Assembly: GCF_047872805.1 (NCBI RefSeq)
Contig: NZ_JBLQUK010000001.1
Coordinates: 248,001-312,000, forward strand
Direction: 5' to 3'
DNA length: 64,000 nucleotides
DNA from: Erythrobacter sp047872805
GTDB lineage: Bacteria > Pseudomonadota > Alphaproteobacteria > Sphingomonadales > Sphingomonadaceae
Below are positions 41,300 through 49,546 of this stretch, piece by piece. A model generated the notes under the pieces. The model saw nothing but the letters and a program-made list of their open reading frames with translations. It ran no database searches and was not told the DNA's origin. The position numbers were made by a program, and so were the translations under genes. The number at the start of each line of letters is the position of its first letter. Position 1 is the stretch's first letter.

Positions 41300-43231
41300 T
41301 CAATTCTGGGCTGCAACGTATTCAGGCACCATTTCGGCGATGATCTTGCGGACATCTGCAGCACGGCCATCGTCGAGCGCCTTAGCCAAATGTGAAAGCG
41401 CCTCCATCAAGGCATCATATGGCATGTGCTTCTCGCGTGCCTGCATGATGCGCGGATGCGATGTTGGCAAAGGGTCATCGCCAATCAGGAGCTCTTCATA
41501 GAGCTTCTCTCCCGGCCGCAATCCGATCTCGGTAATCGCGATGTCGCCATCCGGCCGCTCATCGGATATTTCCTGCAATCCCGACAAGCGGATCATCGTC
41601 CGGGCAAGGTCGATTATCTTGATCGGATTACCCATGTCGAGCACGTAGACCTCTCCGCCCTCGGCCATGGCGCCAGCTTGAATGACCAACTCCGCCGCTT
41701 CGGGGATTGTCATGAAATAGCGGTTGATGCGCTTGTCAGTGATGGTCAGCGGCCCGCCTTGCCTAATTTGTCTTTTGAACAGGGGCACGACCGATCCCGA
41801 TGACCCCAAGACATTACCGAACCTTACCATCGTCATCACTGTCTTGCCGGAAATCTCAGGCCGGGCCGCATGCGCTTGAAGGATCTGTTCGCACACCCTT
41901 TTGGTCGCACCCATGATGTTTGTGGGACGCACAGCTTTGTCCGTGCTTATCAGGATGAAATTGGAAACTTCGCGCGCCAGTGCCGCCTGCATGATATTGA
42001 GAGTGCCAATGATGTTGTTGCGTGCGCCGCCGATCACATTGGCTTCTACAAGCGGGACATGCTTGTAGGCCGCCGCGTGGAAAATGGTATCCGGACTGTG
42101 CCGTTCCAAAATGCGATTGATTGAAGCTCGGTCAGAAATGTTGCAAAGTTCCGGCACAATTTCGAAATCTGCCCTGATGGACTTGGCCAAATCGCGGATG
42201 GCATTATCAACCGAATATAGCGCAAATTCGCTTAGCTCCACCAGCACCAGCTTGCTCGGAGAAAGCTGCGCGATCTGGTTGCAAAGCTCACTGCCTATCG
42301 AGCCGCCTGCCCCCGAAACCATTACGGTTTTCTCCGTAATGGTTTGCGCCATAAGCCTTTTGTCGGGAGCGATTGGTGACCGCCCGAGCAGATCGGCAAT
42401 ATCGATTTCCCGGAATTCGTTGATCGAAACACCGCCTTCGATGATGTCGCGCACATTGGGCAGCGCCATGATCTGTACCGGTTGTTCGCCAAGGCCTTCC
42501 ATGATTTGCTGTTTGGCGCTGTGCGTCAGGCGAGGGAGAGCGAGGTAGATATCGCTGATCTCCTTGTCCCGCACCAGTGTCGGCAAATCGCTGGAATGAT
42601 AGACCTTGAGACGGTCCAGCCGTTGACCGCGCATCAACACGTCATCGTCGACATAACCTTCGATCCTGAACCCCGGCTCATGCCGCATCGCGCTGGCCAG
42701 GCGCATGCCCGGTGCACCGGCGCCGTAAATCAGGATTCGCCGGGCATTGCCGTGAACCCCGCCAAATGCGGCCAAGTCCATGATGACATAGCGGATCATA
42801 ATCCGGCTGAGCACGAGCAGCAGGAAAAAAATGATGGGTTGCAGCACTGAGAGCGTACGCGGCACTCCGGGGATAAGAACGATCAGAAAGACAATCACCA
42901 TCGGGGCCAACATGATGCCGACGGCTCCGGCGATTCGCATCATAGTGCCGCTGCCGGAGAAGCGGAAGAACTCGCGATAAACGCCACTCGCGAATGCCGC
43001 GGCGAACCAGAAAACCAGCGCGCCCACTGTTAATTTTGCAACGTCCTCCGTGAACAGGCGCCATTCGTTGAGCCGCAGGTAATAGGCGATCCAGACGGCC
43101 AGCACACAAAGCACGGCATCACCGGCACCAACCAGAATCCGCTTCTGGCTGCGCGAAAATTCATCCAAACGATCAACCGCCGCTCTGGCACGCAGAGCGA
43201 ACGGCATTGACGCCGAGGTATTGTCCAGCAT
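41300..43231 (-). CDS. UDP-GlcNAc 4,6-dehydratase, large membrane type (WbpM/PglF-like)
   Basis: The 643-residue protein has four N-terminal membrane helices (e.g. LVGAGDAVLCVLAVWIAYYL), a CoA-binding-like middle domain (RILIYGAGAPGMRLASA) and a C-terminal SDR domain with VSGAGGSIGSELCNQI, TDKAVRPTNIMGATKRVCE and FGNVLGSSGSVVPLF. The Met-x3-Lys in place of Tyr-x3-Lys (MGATK) is a trait of WbpM/PglF, which make UDP-4-keto-6-deoxy-GlcNAc with C5 retention. That is the first step to UDP-diNAcBac and the legionaminic-acid route of the plus-strand operon. ATG 43231 is one possible start; another lies at 43207. Confidence 0.88.
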   Translation of the reverse strand: MLDNTSASMPFALRARAAVDRLDEFSRSQKRILVGAGDAVLCVLAVWIAYYLRLNEWRLFTEDVAKLTVGALVFWFAAAFASGVYREFFRFSGSGTMMRIAGAVGIMLAPMVIVFLIVLIPGVPRTLSVLQPIIFFLLLVLSRIMIRYVIMDLAAFGGVHGNARRILIYGAGAPGMRLASAMRHEPGFRIEGYVDDDVLMRGQRLDRLKVYHSSDLPTLVRDKEISDIYLALPRLTHSAKQQIMEGLGEQPVQIMALPNVRDIIEGGVSINEFREIDIADLLGRSPIAPDKRLMAQTITEKTVMVSGAGGSIGSELCNQIAQLSPSKLVLVELSEFALYSVDNAIRDLAKSIRADFEIVPELCNISDRASINRILERHSPDTIFHAAAYKHVPLVEANVIGGARNNIIGTLNIMQAALAREVSNFILISTDKAVRPTNIMGATKRVCEQILQAHAARPEISGKTVMTMVRFGNVLGSSGSVVPLFKRQIRQGGPLTITDKRINRYFMTIPEAAELVIQAGAMAEGGEVYVLDMGNPIKIIDLARTMIRLSGLQEISDERPDGDIAITEIGLRPGEKLYEELLIGDDPLPTSHPRIMQAREKHMPYDALMEALSHLAKALDDGRAADVRKIIAEMVPEYVAAQN

Positions 43232-43342
43232 GAGCGACCACCGAACCAAAAGATGAAGCACAGGCGCACACGCATGTGTCGCCGCCTCCACCAGAGACCG
43301 TCCGCCTACACGCAGTGCCGGAGTTACACAAGAAAGTAGCCG

Positions 43343-44179
43343 TTAAGAAAGCGCGATATCGGGCGCATCTTCCTGTTTCATGCCGACAATGTGGTATCCG
43401 CCGTCGACATGATGGACCTCTCCGGTCACGCCTGAGGCAAGGCCGGAGAGGAAATATAGACCCGCTCCGCCGACATCCTCGATAGTGATATTCCGCCGCA
43501 GCGGTGCGTTCAATTCGTTCCATTTGAGGATATAGCGGAAATCCCCGATCCCGCTCGCCGCAAGCGTCTTTACCGGTCCGGCGCTGATCGCGTTGACGCG
43601 AATACCTGCGGGGCCGAGATCGTTGGCGAGATAGCGCACGCTCGCTTCCAGCGCGGCCTTGGCGACCCCCATGACGTTGTAATGCGGCACAACTTTCTCC
43701 GCGCCGTAATAGGTCAGCGTCAGGATGCTGCCGCCGCCGCCGCCGTCTTCACGCAGAGGCGGCATCATTGCCGCCGCGCGCTGTGTGACCGCGACCAGCG
43801 AATAGGCCGATATGTTCATCGTCATCAGGAAATTGTCGAGGCTGGTGTCGACATATTTGCCGCGCAGTTCGTTTTTGTCCGAAAAACCGATCGCATGGAC
43901 CACGAAATCGAGCGTGTCCCAGCGCGCCTTGAGCGTTTCGAAAGCTGAATCCAATGACTCCATATCGGATACATCACATTCAAACGTGAAATCGCTGCCC
44001 AGCTGCTCGGCCAGCGGTTTGACGCGTTTTGCCAAAGCTTCCCCCTGATAGGAGAACGCCAGCTCCGCCCCATGATCGGCAAGCTGCCGGGCGATACCCC
44101 ATGCCAGCGACTTGTCATTGGCAAGCCCCATGATCAGCCCGCGCTTTCCTGCCATCAATCCCGGCATCAGCTGCGTCAT
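43343..44179 (-). CDS. fabI: Enoyl-[acyl-carrier-protein] reductase (NADH), FabI
   Basis: FabI carries out the last reduction in fatty-acid elongation. The 278 residues show KRGLIMGLANDKSLAWGIA at the nucleotide site, CDVSDMESLDSAF, IGFSDKNELRG and the catalytic Tyr-x6-Lys pair in YYGAEKVVPHYNVMGVAK. The SAGPVKTLAASGI substrate loop is typical. It overlaps the upstream BrkB-like stop by 4 bases. Confidence 0.95.
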   Translation of the reverse strand: MTQLMPGLMAGKRGLIMGLANDKSLAWGIARQLADHGAELAFSYQGEALAKRVKPLAEQLGSDFTFECDVSDMESLDSAFETLKARWDTLDFVVHAIGFSDKNELRGKYVDTSLDNFLMTMNISAYSLVAVTQRAAAMMPPLREDGGGGGSILTLTYYGAEKVVPHYNVMGVAKAALEASVRYLANDLGPAGIRVNAISAGPVKTLAASGIGDFRYILKWNELNAPLRRNITIEDVGGAGLYFLSGLASGVTGEVHHVDGGYHIVGMKQEDAPDIALS

Positions 44180-45309
44180 GTCGCCGTCTCCTTTGTCTGT
44201 CTCTGCGCGCCGATGCCCAACTCGCGTTCCGGTTCGGCCAGCGCTGCGTTCAATTCCGCCCCGATAACGAGGCCAAGCCCGACGAGCCAGAAAAAGAACA
44301 ACGTAATCATGATCCCGGCCATGCTGCCATAGGTCAGGCTATAGGAAAAGAAGCTGCGCAGGACCGGAGGCAAGGCGGTCGACACGCCGAGCCACCACAG
44401 CGCAGTGAACAGCGCGCCGGGCCATTTGGGATAGGCCTTTGCGCGATATTCCGCCGGGGTCAGCGTGAAGAACAACAGATAAAGCGATCCGGCAAGGCCC
44501 AGCGCGGGCACGATCCGCGACAATCGCAGGGCCCCGGCAGCATCGGAAAGCTGAGGAAAATTGGCCATAATGACCTGCTGAACCGCGCCGATGGCGACTT
44601 GTGCAAACAGCGATACCATCAGCAGCACCACGGCGCCAACGATCAGCCCAGCGGAAAATAGCCGGTTGCGCCAGAATGCATAGAGCGCCTGCGTTCCATA
44701 GGCGCGGCGCAGAATATCGCGGATCGTTTCGACCAGGCTCGACACTGTCCACAATGCAAAGCCCGCGCCAAGCCACAACAGCCATCCGTCGCGGGCAAAG
44801 ATGATTTCCTCGGCCACGGGGCGGATGGCATTGCTGACCGCGCCCGGCATGGCGGTCAGCACTGTCGTGACCAATTCGAGTGCGCGCGTCCGTCCGCCGA
44901 CCAATTCGAACAAGGCTGCCCCGACGATGAAGAACGGGAAAATCGCCAGCATCGACAGATAGGCCAGGTTCCCGGCGTGGATAAACCCATCATTGTAAGT
45001 GCCGACCAGCACCCGGCGGATCGTTTCAAACACCCGCGTGCCCGGCCCGGTGTAATGCGCGATGAACCCCAGCACCCCCGGCGGCGCATTGTCCTCGCCT
45101 TGGCCTGCGAAATGGAAAGGCTGCGACTGCGCGCGCCTCCGCCGCGCCTCTGGCGAATATGAGCGCAAGGCATCTGAGGGCTGCACCTGTTGCGAGGAAT
45201 ACGGCCGATTGAACGGCGGCGGCCGGTTGGTCGGCGGCGGAATGTCCTCTTGTTCGCTCAATGCGTCGTTCGATCCCCGGACCCTTGCCCTATAGCCCGA
45301 ATTTTTCAC
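44176..45309 (-). CDS. YihY/BrkB family inner-membrane protein
   Basis: The 377-residue protein has a hydrophilic Pro-rich N-terminal region of about 100 residues, then six or so membrane helices. VGTYNDGFIHAGNLAYLSMLAIFPF is the conserved family start, and YSLTYGSMAGIMITLFFFWLVGLGLVIGAELNA the conserved end, each read here in parts. Function of the family is unsettled (once annotated as ribonuclease BN). It starts with GTG inside the dnaJ-like gene (20-base overlap) without a clear Shine-Dalgarno, so coupling is likely. Confidence 0.8.
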   Translation of the reverse strand: MKNSGYRARVRGSNDALSEQEDIPPPTNRPPPFNRPYSSQQVQPSDALRSYSPEARRRRAQSQPFHFAGQGEDNAPPGVLGFIAHYTGPGTRVFETIRRVLVGTYNDGFIHAGNLAYLSMLAIFPFFIVGAALFELVGGRTRALELVTTVLTAMPGAVSNAIRPVAEEIIFARDGWLLWLGAGFALWTVSSLVETIRDILRRAYGTQALYAFWRNRLFSAGLIVGAVVLLMVSLFAQVAIGAVQQVIMANFPQLSDAAGALRLSRIVPALGLAGSLYLLFFTLTPAEYRAKAYPKWPGALFTALWWLGVSTALPPVLRSFFSYSLTYGSMAGIMITLFFFWLVGLGLVIGAELNAALAEPERELGIGAQRQTKETAT

Positions 45310-46297
45310 GCGGCCGCGCCGGATCGGTCCAGTCGCCCAGTTTTTCCTTCAGCGCCCCAATGTCCACCGGCATCTGAATTTCCAGCGTGACCAGTTGATC
45401 GCCGCGCGCCGGGCCAGCGCCCTTTGCCGCAGCCGATCCTGCGCCCGGTTTGCGGGTCCAGCCCTTGCCCGACAGGCGCATGACCGTTCCTCCGCTGACG
45501 CCCGGTTTGAGCGTCAGCATCACCGGCCCATCGACGGTCGGGCATTTGATCTTGCCGCCGTTGACCGCTTCATCGAGCGTGATCGGCAAGTCCATGCGGA
45601 TATTGTCGCCGTCGCGGCGAAAGAAGGGATGCGGGGCAATTTCGACCATCACGATTCCATCGCCATGGCCGCCGGGGCCAGTGTGGCCTTTGTCTTTCAA
45701 TCGCATCTGCGTGCCGTCCTCGACCCCGGCGGGCAGTTTCAGATTGATCGCTTTGCCATCGGCCAGCGTGATCCGCTGATCCCGGCCAGAGGCTGCTTCG
45801 ACGAACGGGACTGCCAGCCGGTATTGAATATCCGCGCCGCGTCTGGGCGGCGGCGGAGGTGGGCGCTGGCCGAAACCGCGCGGCCGCGGGGGTTCCTGTT
45901 GGCGCGCGCGGCCGCCGAACAACCCTTCGAACAGATCGCCGAGGTCCATTTCGTCTGCGCCAAAGCCGCCAAATTCCTGATCGCGGTATCCGCCAGCCCC
46001 CGGCCTGCCCGCGCCGCCGTAAGCATTGCGGCCGAATCCGCGGCCCGCGCCCATCCCGGCGAAGGGGTTTGCCGGATTGCCTTCGCCGTCGATTTCCCCC
46101 CGGTCAAACTGGGCGCGCTTGTCCCTGTCTGACAGCAGATCATAGGCCTTGGTCGCGTCAGAGAATTTCTCCGAGGCTTTCGGATTGTCCTTGTTCCGGT
46201 CAGGATGCAGCTCTTTGGCGAGTTTGCGATAGGCGCTCTTGATCTCTTTTTCAGAAGCGGTGCGCGGCACGCCGAGGGTTTGATAAGGATCAGCCAT
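45290..46297 (-). CDS. DnaJ-type co-chaperone (CbpA-like)
   Basis: The J domain (first 65 residues) has the HPDRNKDNPKASEKF block with the HPD triad. A Gly/Phe-rich linker (GMGAGRGFGRNAYGGAG) and the C-terminal substrate domain (LKDKGHTGPGGHGDGIVMVEI) follow. The zinc-finger region of true DnaJ is absent, so it is a type II J-protein that stimulates DnaK. 335 residues. It heads a unit with the BrkB-like gene and fabI. Confidence 0.88.
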   Translation of the reverse strand: MADPYQTLGVPRTASEKEIKSAYRKLAKELHPDRNKDNPKASEKFSDATKAYDLLSDRDKRAQFDRGEIDGEGNPANPFAGMGAGRGFGRNAYGGAGRPGAGGYRDQEFGGFGADEMDLGDLFEGLFGGRARQQEPPRPRGFGQRPPPPPPRRGADIQYRLAVPFVEAASGRDQRITLADGKAINLKLPAGVEDGTQMRLKDKGHTGPGGHGDGIVMVEIAPHPFFRRDGDNIRMDLPITLDEAVNGGKIKCPTVDGPVMLTLKPGVSGGTVMRLSGKGWTRKPGAGSAAAKGAGPARGDQLVTLEIQMPVDIGALKEKLGDWTDPARPREKFGL

Positions 46298-46533
46298 GGT
46301 GTGTTAGCTAGGTGAGGCGCTCCGATAGAGCAAGATTGCTTGTGTTCTTTGCAAGAGATCGCGGGCTTTCCTACAACGGAGTAAAGGCGTATTTCGCCGC
46401 GCATGATAGAACACCGCTCAGCTATTTCTGGTGCCAATTGGGCAAGAACCCTGTGTCCACGCGGCAATTTTCGCGAACGGCATTTTCGCGCTCTGGACAG
46501 TGTGTCAGGTGTGTCAGCAACAGGAGCGCCCCA

Positions 46534-47208
46534 GTGATCGATAGAGTGATCGATAGCTCTGGCCAGACCGGCCATCAGCCCGCCGATAGCGCAATCATGT
46601 CGGGCGCTGACCCCTACGCGCTGTTCGATGCGTGGTTTGGGCTGGCGCAGGGGAGCGAGCCCAACGATCCCAACGCCATGGCGCTGGCCACCGCCACGTC
46701 CGTTGGCATGCCGTCAGTGCGGATGGTGCTGCTGAAAGGGCACGGCCCTTCAGAAAGCGGTGCGGGCGGCTTCACCTTCTTCACCAATGCCCACAGCCGC
46801 AAGGGCGAAGAGATTCGCGCCAACTGCCAAGCCGCGCTGCTGTTTCACTGGAAAAGCCTGCGCCGCCAGATCCGCATCGAAGGTCCGTTGACTGAGGTGA
46901 CGCCGCAGCGCGCCGATGCCTATTTCCACTCGCGCCCGTTCAAGAGCCAGGTCGGATCGGCGGCAAGTGACCAGTCGCGCCCGATGCCCGACCGGCAGAG
47001 CTATCTCGACCGTGTGGCTGCGTTGACCGCACAGTATGAAGCAGCGGGTGCAGTGCCGCGTCCGGCGCATTGGACAGGTTTCACTTTGGCCCCGCAAAGA
47101 ATTGAATTCTGGATGGACCGCGACAACCGGTTACACGATCGTCGTCTGTTCACGCTGGAGGGTGCCGCTGACGCCCTGAAGTGGACCGACACGCTGCTCT
47201 ATCCGTAA
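46534..47208 (+). CDS. pdxH: Pyridoxamine 5'-phosphate oxidase
   Basis: PdxH oxidises pyridoxamine or pyridoxine phosphate to PLP with FMN. The FMN-site motifs are SVRMVLLKGHG, FFTNAHSRKGEEI, LFHWKSLRRQIRIEG and the C-terminal RIEFWMDRDNRLHDR. GTG 46534 has AGGAG 7 bases upstream and gives 224 residues; ATG 46597, without a Shine-Dalgarno, gives 203. The GTG lies in a perfect 12-base tandem duplication, encoding VIDRVIDS. The dnaJ-like gene is divergent. Confidence 0.88.
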   Translation: MIDRVIDSSGQTGHQPADSAIMSGADPYALFDAWFGLAQGSEPNDPNAMALATATSVGMPSVRMVLLKGHGPSESGAGGFTFFTNAHSRKGEEIRANCQAALLFHWKSLRRQIRIEGPLTEVTPQRADAYFHSRPFKSQVGSAASDQSRPMPDRQSYLDRVAALTAQYEAAGAVPRPAHWTGFTLAPQRIEFWMDRDNRLHDRRLFTLEGAADALKWTDTLLYP

Positions 47209-47217
47209 AGGCCAACC

Positions 47218-48012
47218 ATGACGCAAAAGATCCCATACTGGCACGTCGATGCCTTCAGCGCGCGGCCCTTTGGCGGCAATCAGGCGGCGGTGATGGTGCT
47301 CGACGAATGGCTGCCCGACGATGTGCTGGTGACGATTGGCGCGGAGAACCTGTTCGCCGAGACGGCCTTTGTGGTGCGCGATGCGACTGGCGCGGCGGAT
47401 TGGGAACTGCGCTGGTGCACGCCGACCTATGAAATCGCGCTGTGCGGCCACGCGACGCTGGCGAGTGGGCATGTGCTGCTGAACCGCGATGGGGGTGACG
47501 GGATCACCTTTCGCACGCGCAAATCCGGAATACTCGAAGTGCGCCGCGATGGGGCGGGTTATGCGCTGGCGCTGCCCGCGATTGTGACTGAACCAGCCGA
47601 ACATGCCGAGGCGGTCGCGCTGATGGGAGCAACGCCGCAGGCGGTTCACCGATCCGCGCTCGGCTACAATGTGTTCCTCTACGAAAGTGAAGCCGTAGTG
47701 CGCAGCCTAGCCCCCGATATTCGCGGGCTTGAAAGACTCGGCGCGGATCAGTTCATCGCCACCGCTCCCGGCGATGCGAGTGATGTGGTCAGCCGCGTGT
47801 TCGTGCCCGGCGGCGGAGTGGATGAAGACAGCGTGACCGGCTCTGCCCATGCCGTCCTTACCCCCTATTGGGCCAAGAGATTGGGGCGCGAGAGCTTCAC
47901 CGCCTATCAGGCCAGCCAACGCGGCGGCGACCTGACGCTCAGGCTCGACGGCGATCGCGCGTGGCTCGGCGGGCCATGCGTGACGGTGGTTGAAGGGATA
48001 TTCTACCTCTGA
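47218..48012 (+). CDS. PhzF family isomerase
   Basis: The 264-residue protein opens WHVDAFSARPFGGNQAAV and has the catalytic glutamate in ENLFAETAF, CGHATLASGHVL and GVDEDSVTGSAHAVLTPYW. Members are diaminopimelate-epimerase-like isomerases; PhzF itself acts in phenazine synthesis, but most homologues have unknown small-molecule substrates. It starts 9 bases after pdxH and its end overlaps the converging serine hydrolase by 10 bases. Confidence 0.85.
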   Translation: MTQKIPYWHVDAFSARPFGGNQAAVMVLDEWLPDDVLVTIGAENLFAETAFVVRDATGAADWELRWCTPTYEIALCGHATLASGHVLLNRDGGDGITFRTRKSGILEVRRDGAGYALALPAIVTEPAEHAEAVALMGATPQAVHRSALGYNVFLYESEAVVRSLAPDIRGLERLGADQFIATAPGDASDVVSRVFVPGGGVDEDSVTGSAHAVLTPYWAKRLGRESFTAYQASQRGGDLTLRLDGDRAWLGGPCVTVVEGIFYL

Positions 48013-49154
48013 GGGTAAAGCGCCAGAATATCCGCTGCCTGATCGAGCATTGGCGGACGCTCGGCACTGGTCGAATGGCCGAGTCGGACCAGCGTCAGCC
48101 GTTGATCGGGCGAAACGAGGACATATTGGCCCATATGTCCGATCAGCGCGAACAGGCTATCGGGCGCGCGGTCGGGGAACAGGGGATGCTCGCCCAGTCC
48201 GGCGCCGGGGATCGGCCGGTTGAGCCAGGTCTGATAGCCATAATGCGGGCTGACGGGGCTGGGCGTGACCATCGCCTCGATCCAGCGGCTTGGCACCAAT
48301 TGCTCGCCGCCTGGCGCGCGGCCACCGCCGCGAAGAAACTCGCCAAACCGAGCATAATCGAGCGCCGTGGCGTGCATCAGACTGCCGCCGATCAGAGTGC
48401 CCGAGGCATCGAATTCGGCTACGATCGAGGTCATGCCCAGCGGTCCGAAGAGCCGCTCTTGCAAATAGCCGGAGAGCGCTTGCCTGCGCGCGCCGGGATC
48501 ATCGCTTTCGGTCAGCGCGCGCACGGCGATATCGGCGAGGATCACGGTGGTGTTGGAGGAATATTCGAACCTTTCCCCCGGCTCTGCCTCCAGCGGCTGT
48601 TCTTTCGCCCATTTCGCCATATCGTCGCGCCCGTCGAGGAACAGCATCCGCACCTCGGACGAATCGTAAGGTGGATCGCCCGCTTCGGTGTGGCGCAGGC
48701 CGGATCGCATCTGGAGCAAATGGCGCAGAGTGATGTCGGCACGCGGATCGCCGCTGCGCTGCCACAGCGGGACCGGCGCAGGCTCATCCACACTGAGCAA
48801 CCCGTCCGCGACCAGCATACCGATCAGCACCGAAGTGACCGTCTTGGCCATCGACCAGCTGACAAATCTCGTGTCGGCGTCATAGCCTGCGCTGTAACGT
48901 TCGGCGGCGACCTTGCCATCGGCCAAGAGCAGCACCGCGCGGGTTTCGCCCAGCCCTTCCGCAGTGAACAGATCATCAACTTCGCGCGCCAGCTGATCCT
49001 TTGGCGCGCCCGCGTCCTCCGACACAGCGGCAAGCGCCTCTGCGCTCAGCGGCGGCGGCGCGGGGTCTGGGGCCTCGGAACAGGACACAGCAATTGCGGC
49101 AAGGGCTGGCAGGAGCGCGGCGGCAGCGATATGGGGGGGCAGGCGCAAGGTCAT
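48003..49154 (-). CDS. Class-C-beta-lactamase-like serine hydrolase lipoprotein
   Basis: The 383-residue protein has a lipoprotein-like signal (AALLPALAAIAVSC, lipobox AVSC). The serine hydrolase motifs are SMAK (nucleophile SxxK) and FEYSSNT (YxN equivalent), with HMGQ replacing the HxG/KTG box. It could be an esterase, a D-amino-acid-amide hydrolase or a peptidase; beta-lactam activity is not implied. The start ATG 49154 begins MTLRLPPHIA; the frame is open further upstream. It is divergent from the small gene at 49.2 kb. Confidence 0.8.
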   Translation of the reverse strand: MTLRLPPHIAAAALLPALAAIAVSCSEAPDPAPPPLSAEALAAVSEDAGAPKDQLAREVDDLFTAEGLGETRAVLLLADGKVAAERYSAGYDADTRFVSWSMAKTVTSVLIGMLVADGLLSVDEPAPVPLWQRSGDPRADITLRHLLQMRSGLRHTEAGDPPYDSSEVRMLFLDGRDDMAKWAKEQPLEAEPGERFEYSSNTTVILADIAVRALTESDDPGARRQALSGYLQERLFGPLGMTSIVAEFDASGTLIGGSLMHATALDYARFGEFLRGGGRAPGGEQLVPSRWIEAMVTPSPVSPHYGYQTWLNRPIPGAGLGEHPLFPDRAPDSLFALIGHMGQYVLVSPDQRLTLVRLGHSTSAERPPMLDQAADILALYPQR

Positions 49155-49189
49155 CCGGCTGTCAATTCTACAAGGGTTCCAACAAAGCA

Positions 49190-49537
49190 ATGGCTAATAA
49201 CGTCACAAAACCCTCGCGCACCTCGCGGATTGCGGTGTTTGTTCTGGTGGCGGCGATTGCCGCGATTGCCGCAGCTTTGTGGTTCAACCGCGCGCCGATC
49301 ACCGGCTATGCCAATGTCGGCACGTCCTATGCCGCGCGGGTCGCGTGTTCATGCCGCTTTGTCGCGGGGCGCAGTCTTGAAGATTGCGAGAAAGACAAGC
49401 TTGGCGGAATGGAACTGGTCTCGCTCAGCGATGACGCAGAGGCCCGCAGCGTCACCGCGACTTTCCCGCTGGTTACTGCGAACACCGCCACTTACCGCGA
49501 AGGCTATGGCTGCGTTCTGGAAAAGTGGGAAGGTTAG
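49190..49537 (+). CDS. Small membrane-anchored protein with cysteine cluster, unknown
   Basis: I do not recognise the function. The 115-residue protein has one N-terminal membrane segment (RIAVFVLVAAIAAIAAALWF) and a periplasmic part with CSCRF, DCEK and GCVLEK cysteines. The C-x-C and spaced cysteines suggest disulfides. A similar small protein beside a class-C-like hydrolase is a plausible partner by divergent arrangement (35 bases apart), but that is inference. Confidence 0.65.
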   Translation: MANNVTKPSRTSRIAVFVLVAAIAAIAAALWFNRAPITGYANVGTSYAARVACSCRFVAGRSLEDCEKDKLGGMELVSLSDDAEARSVTATFPLVTANTATYREGYGCVLEKWEG

Positions 49538-49546
49538 GCGCCGCGC

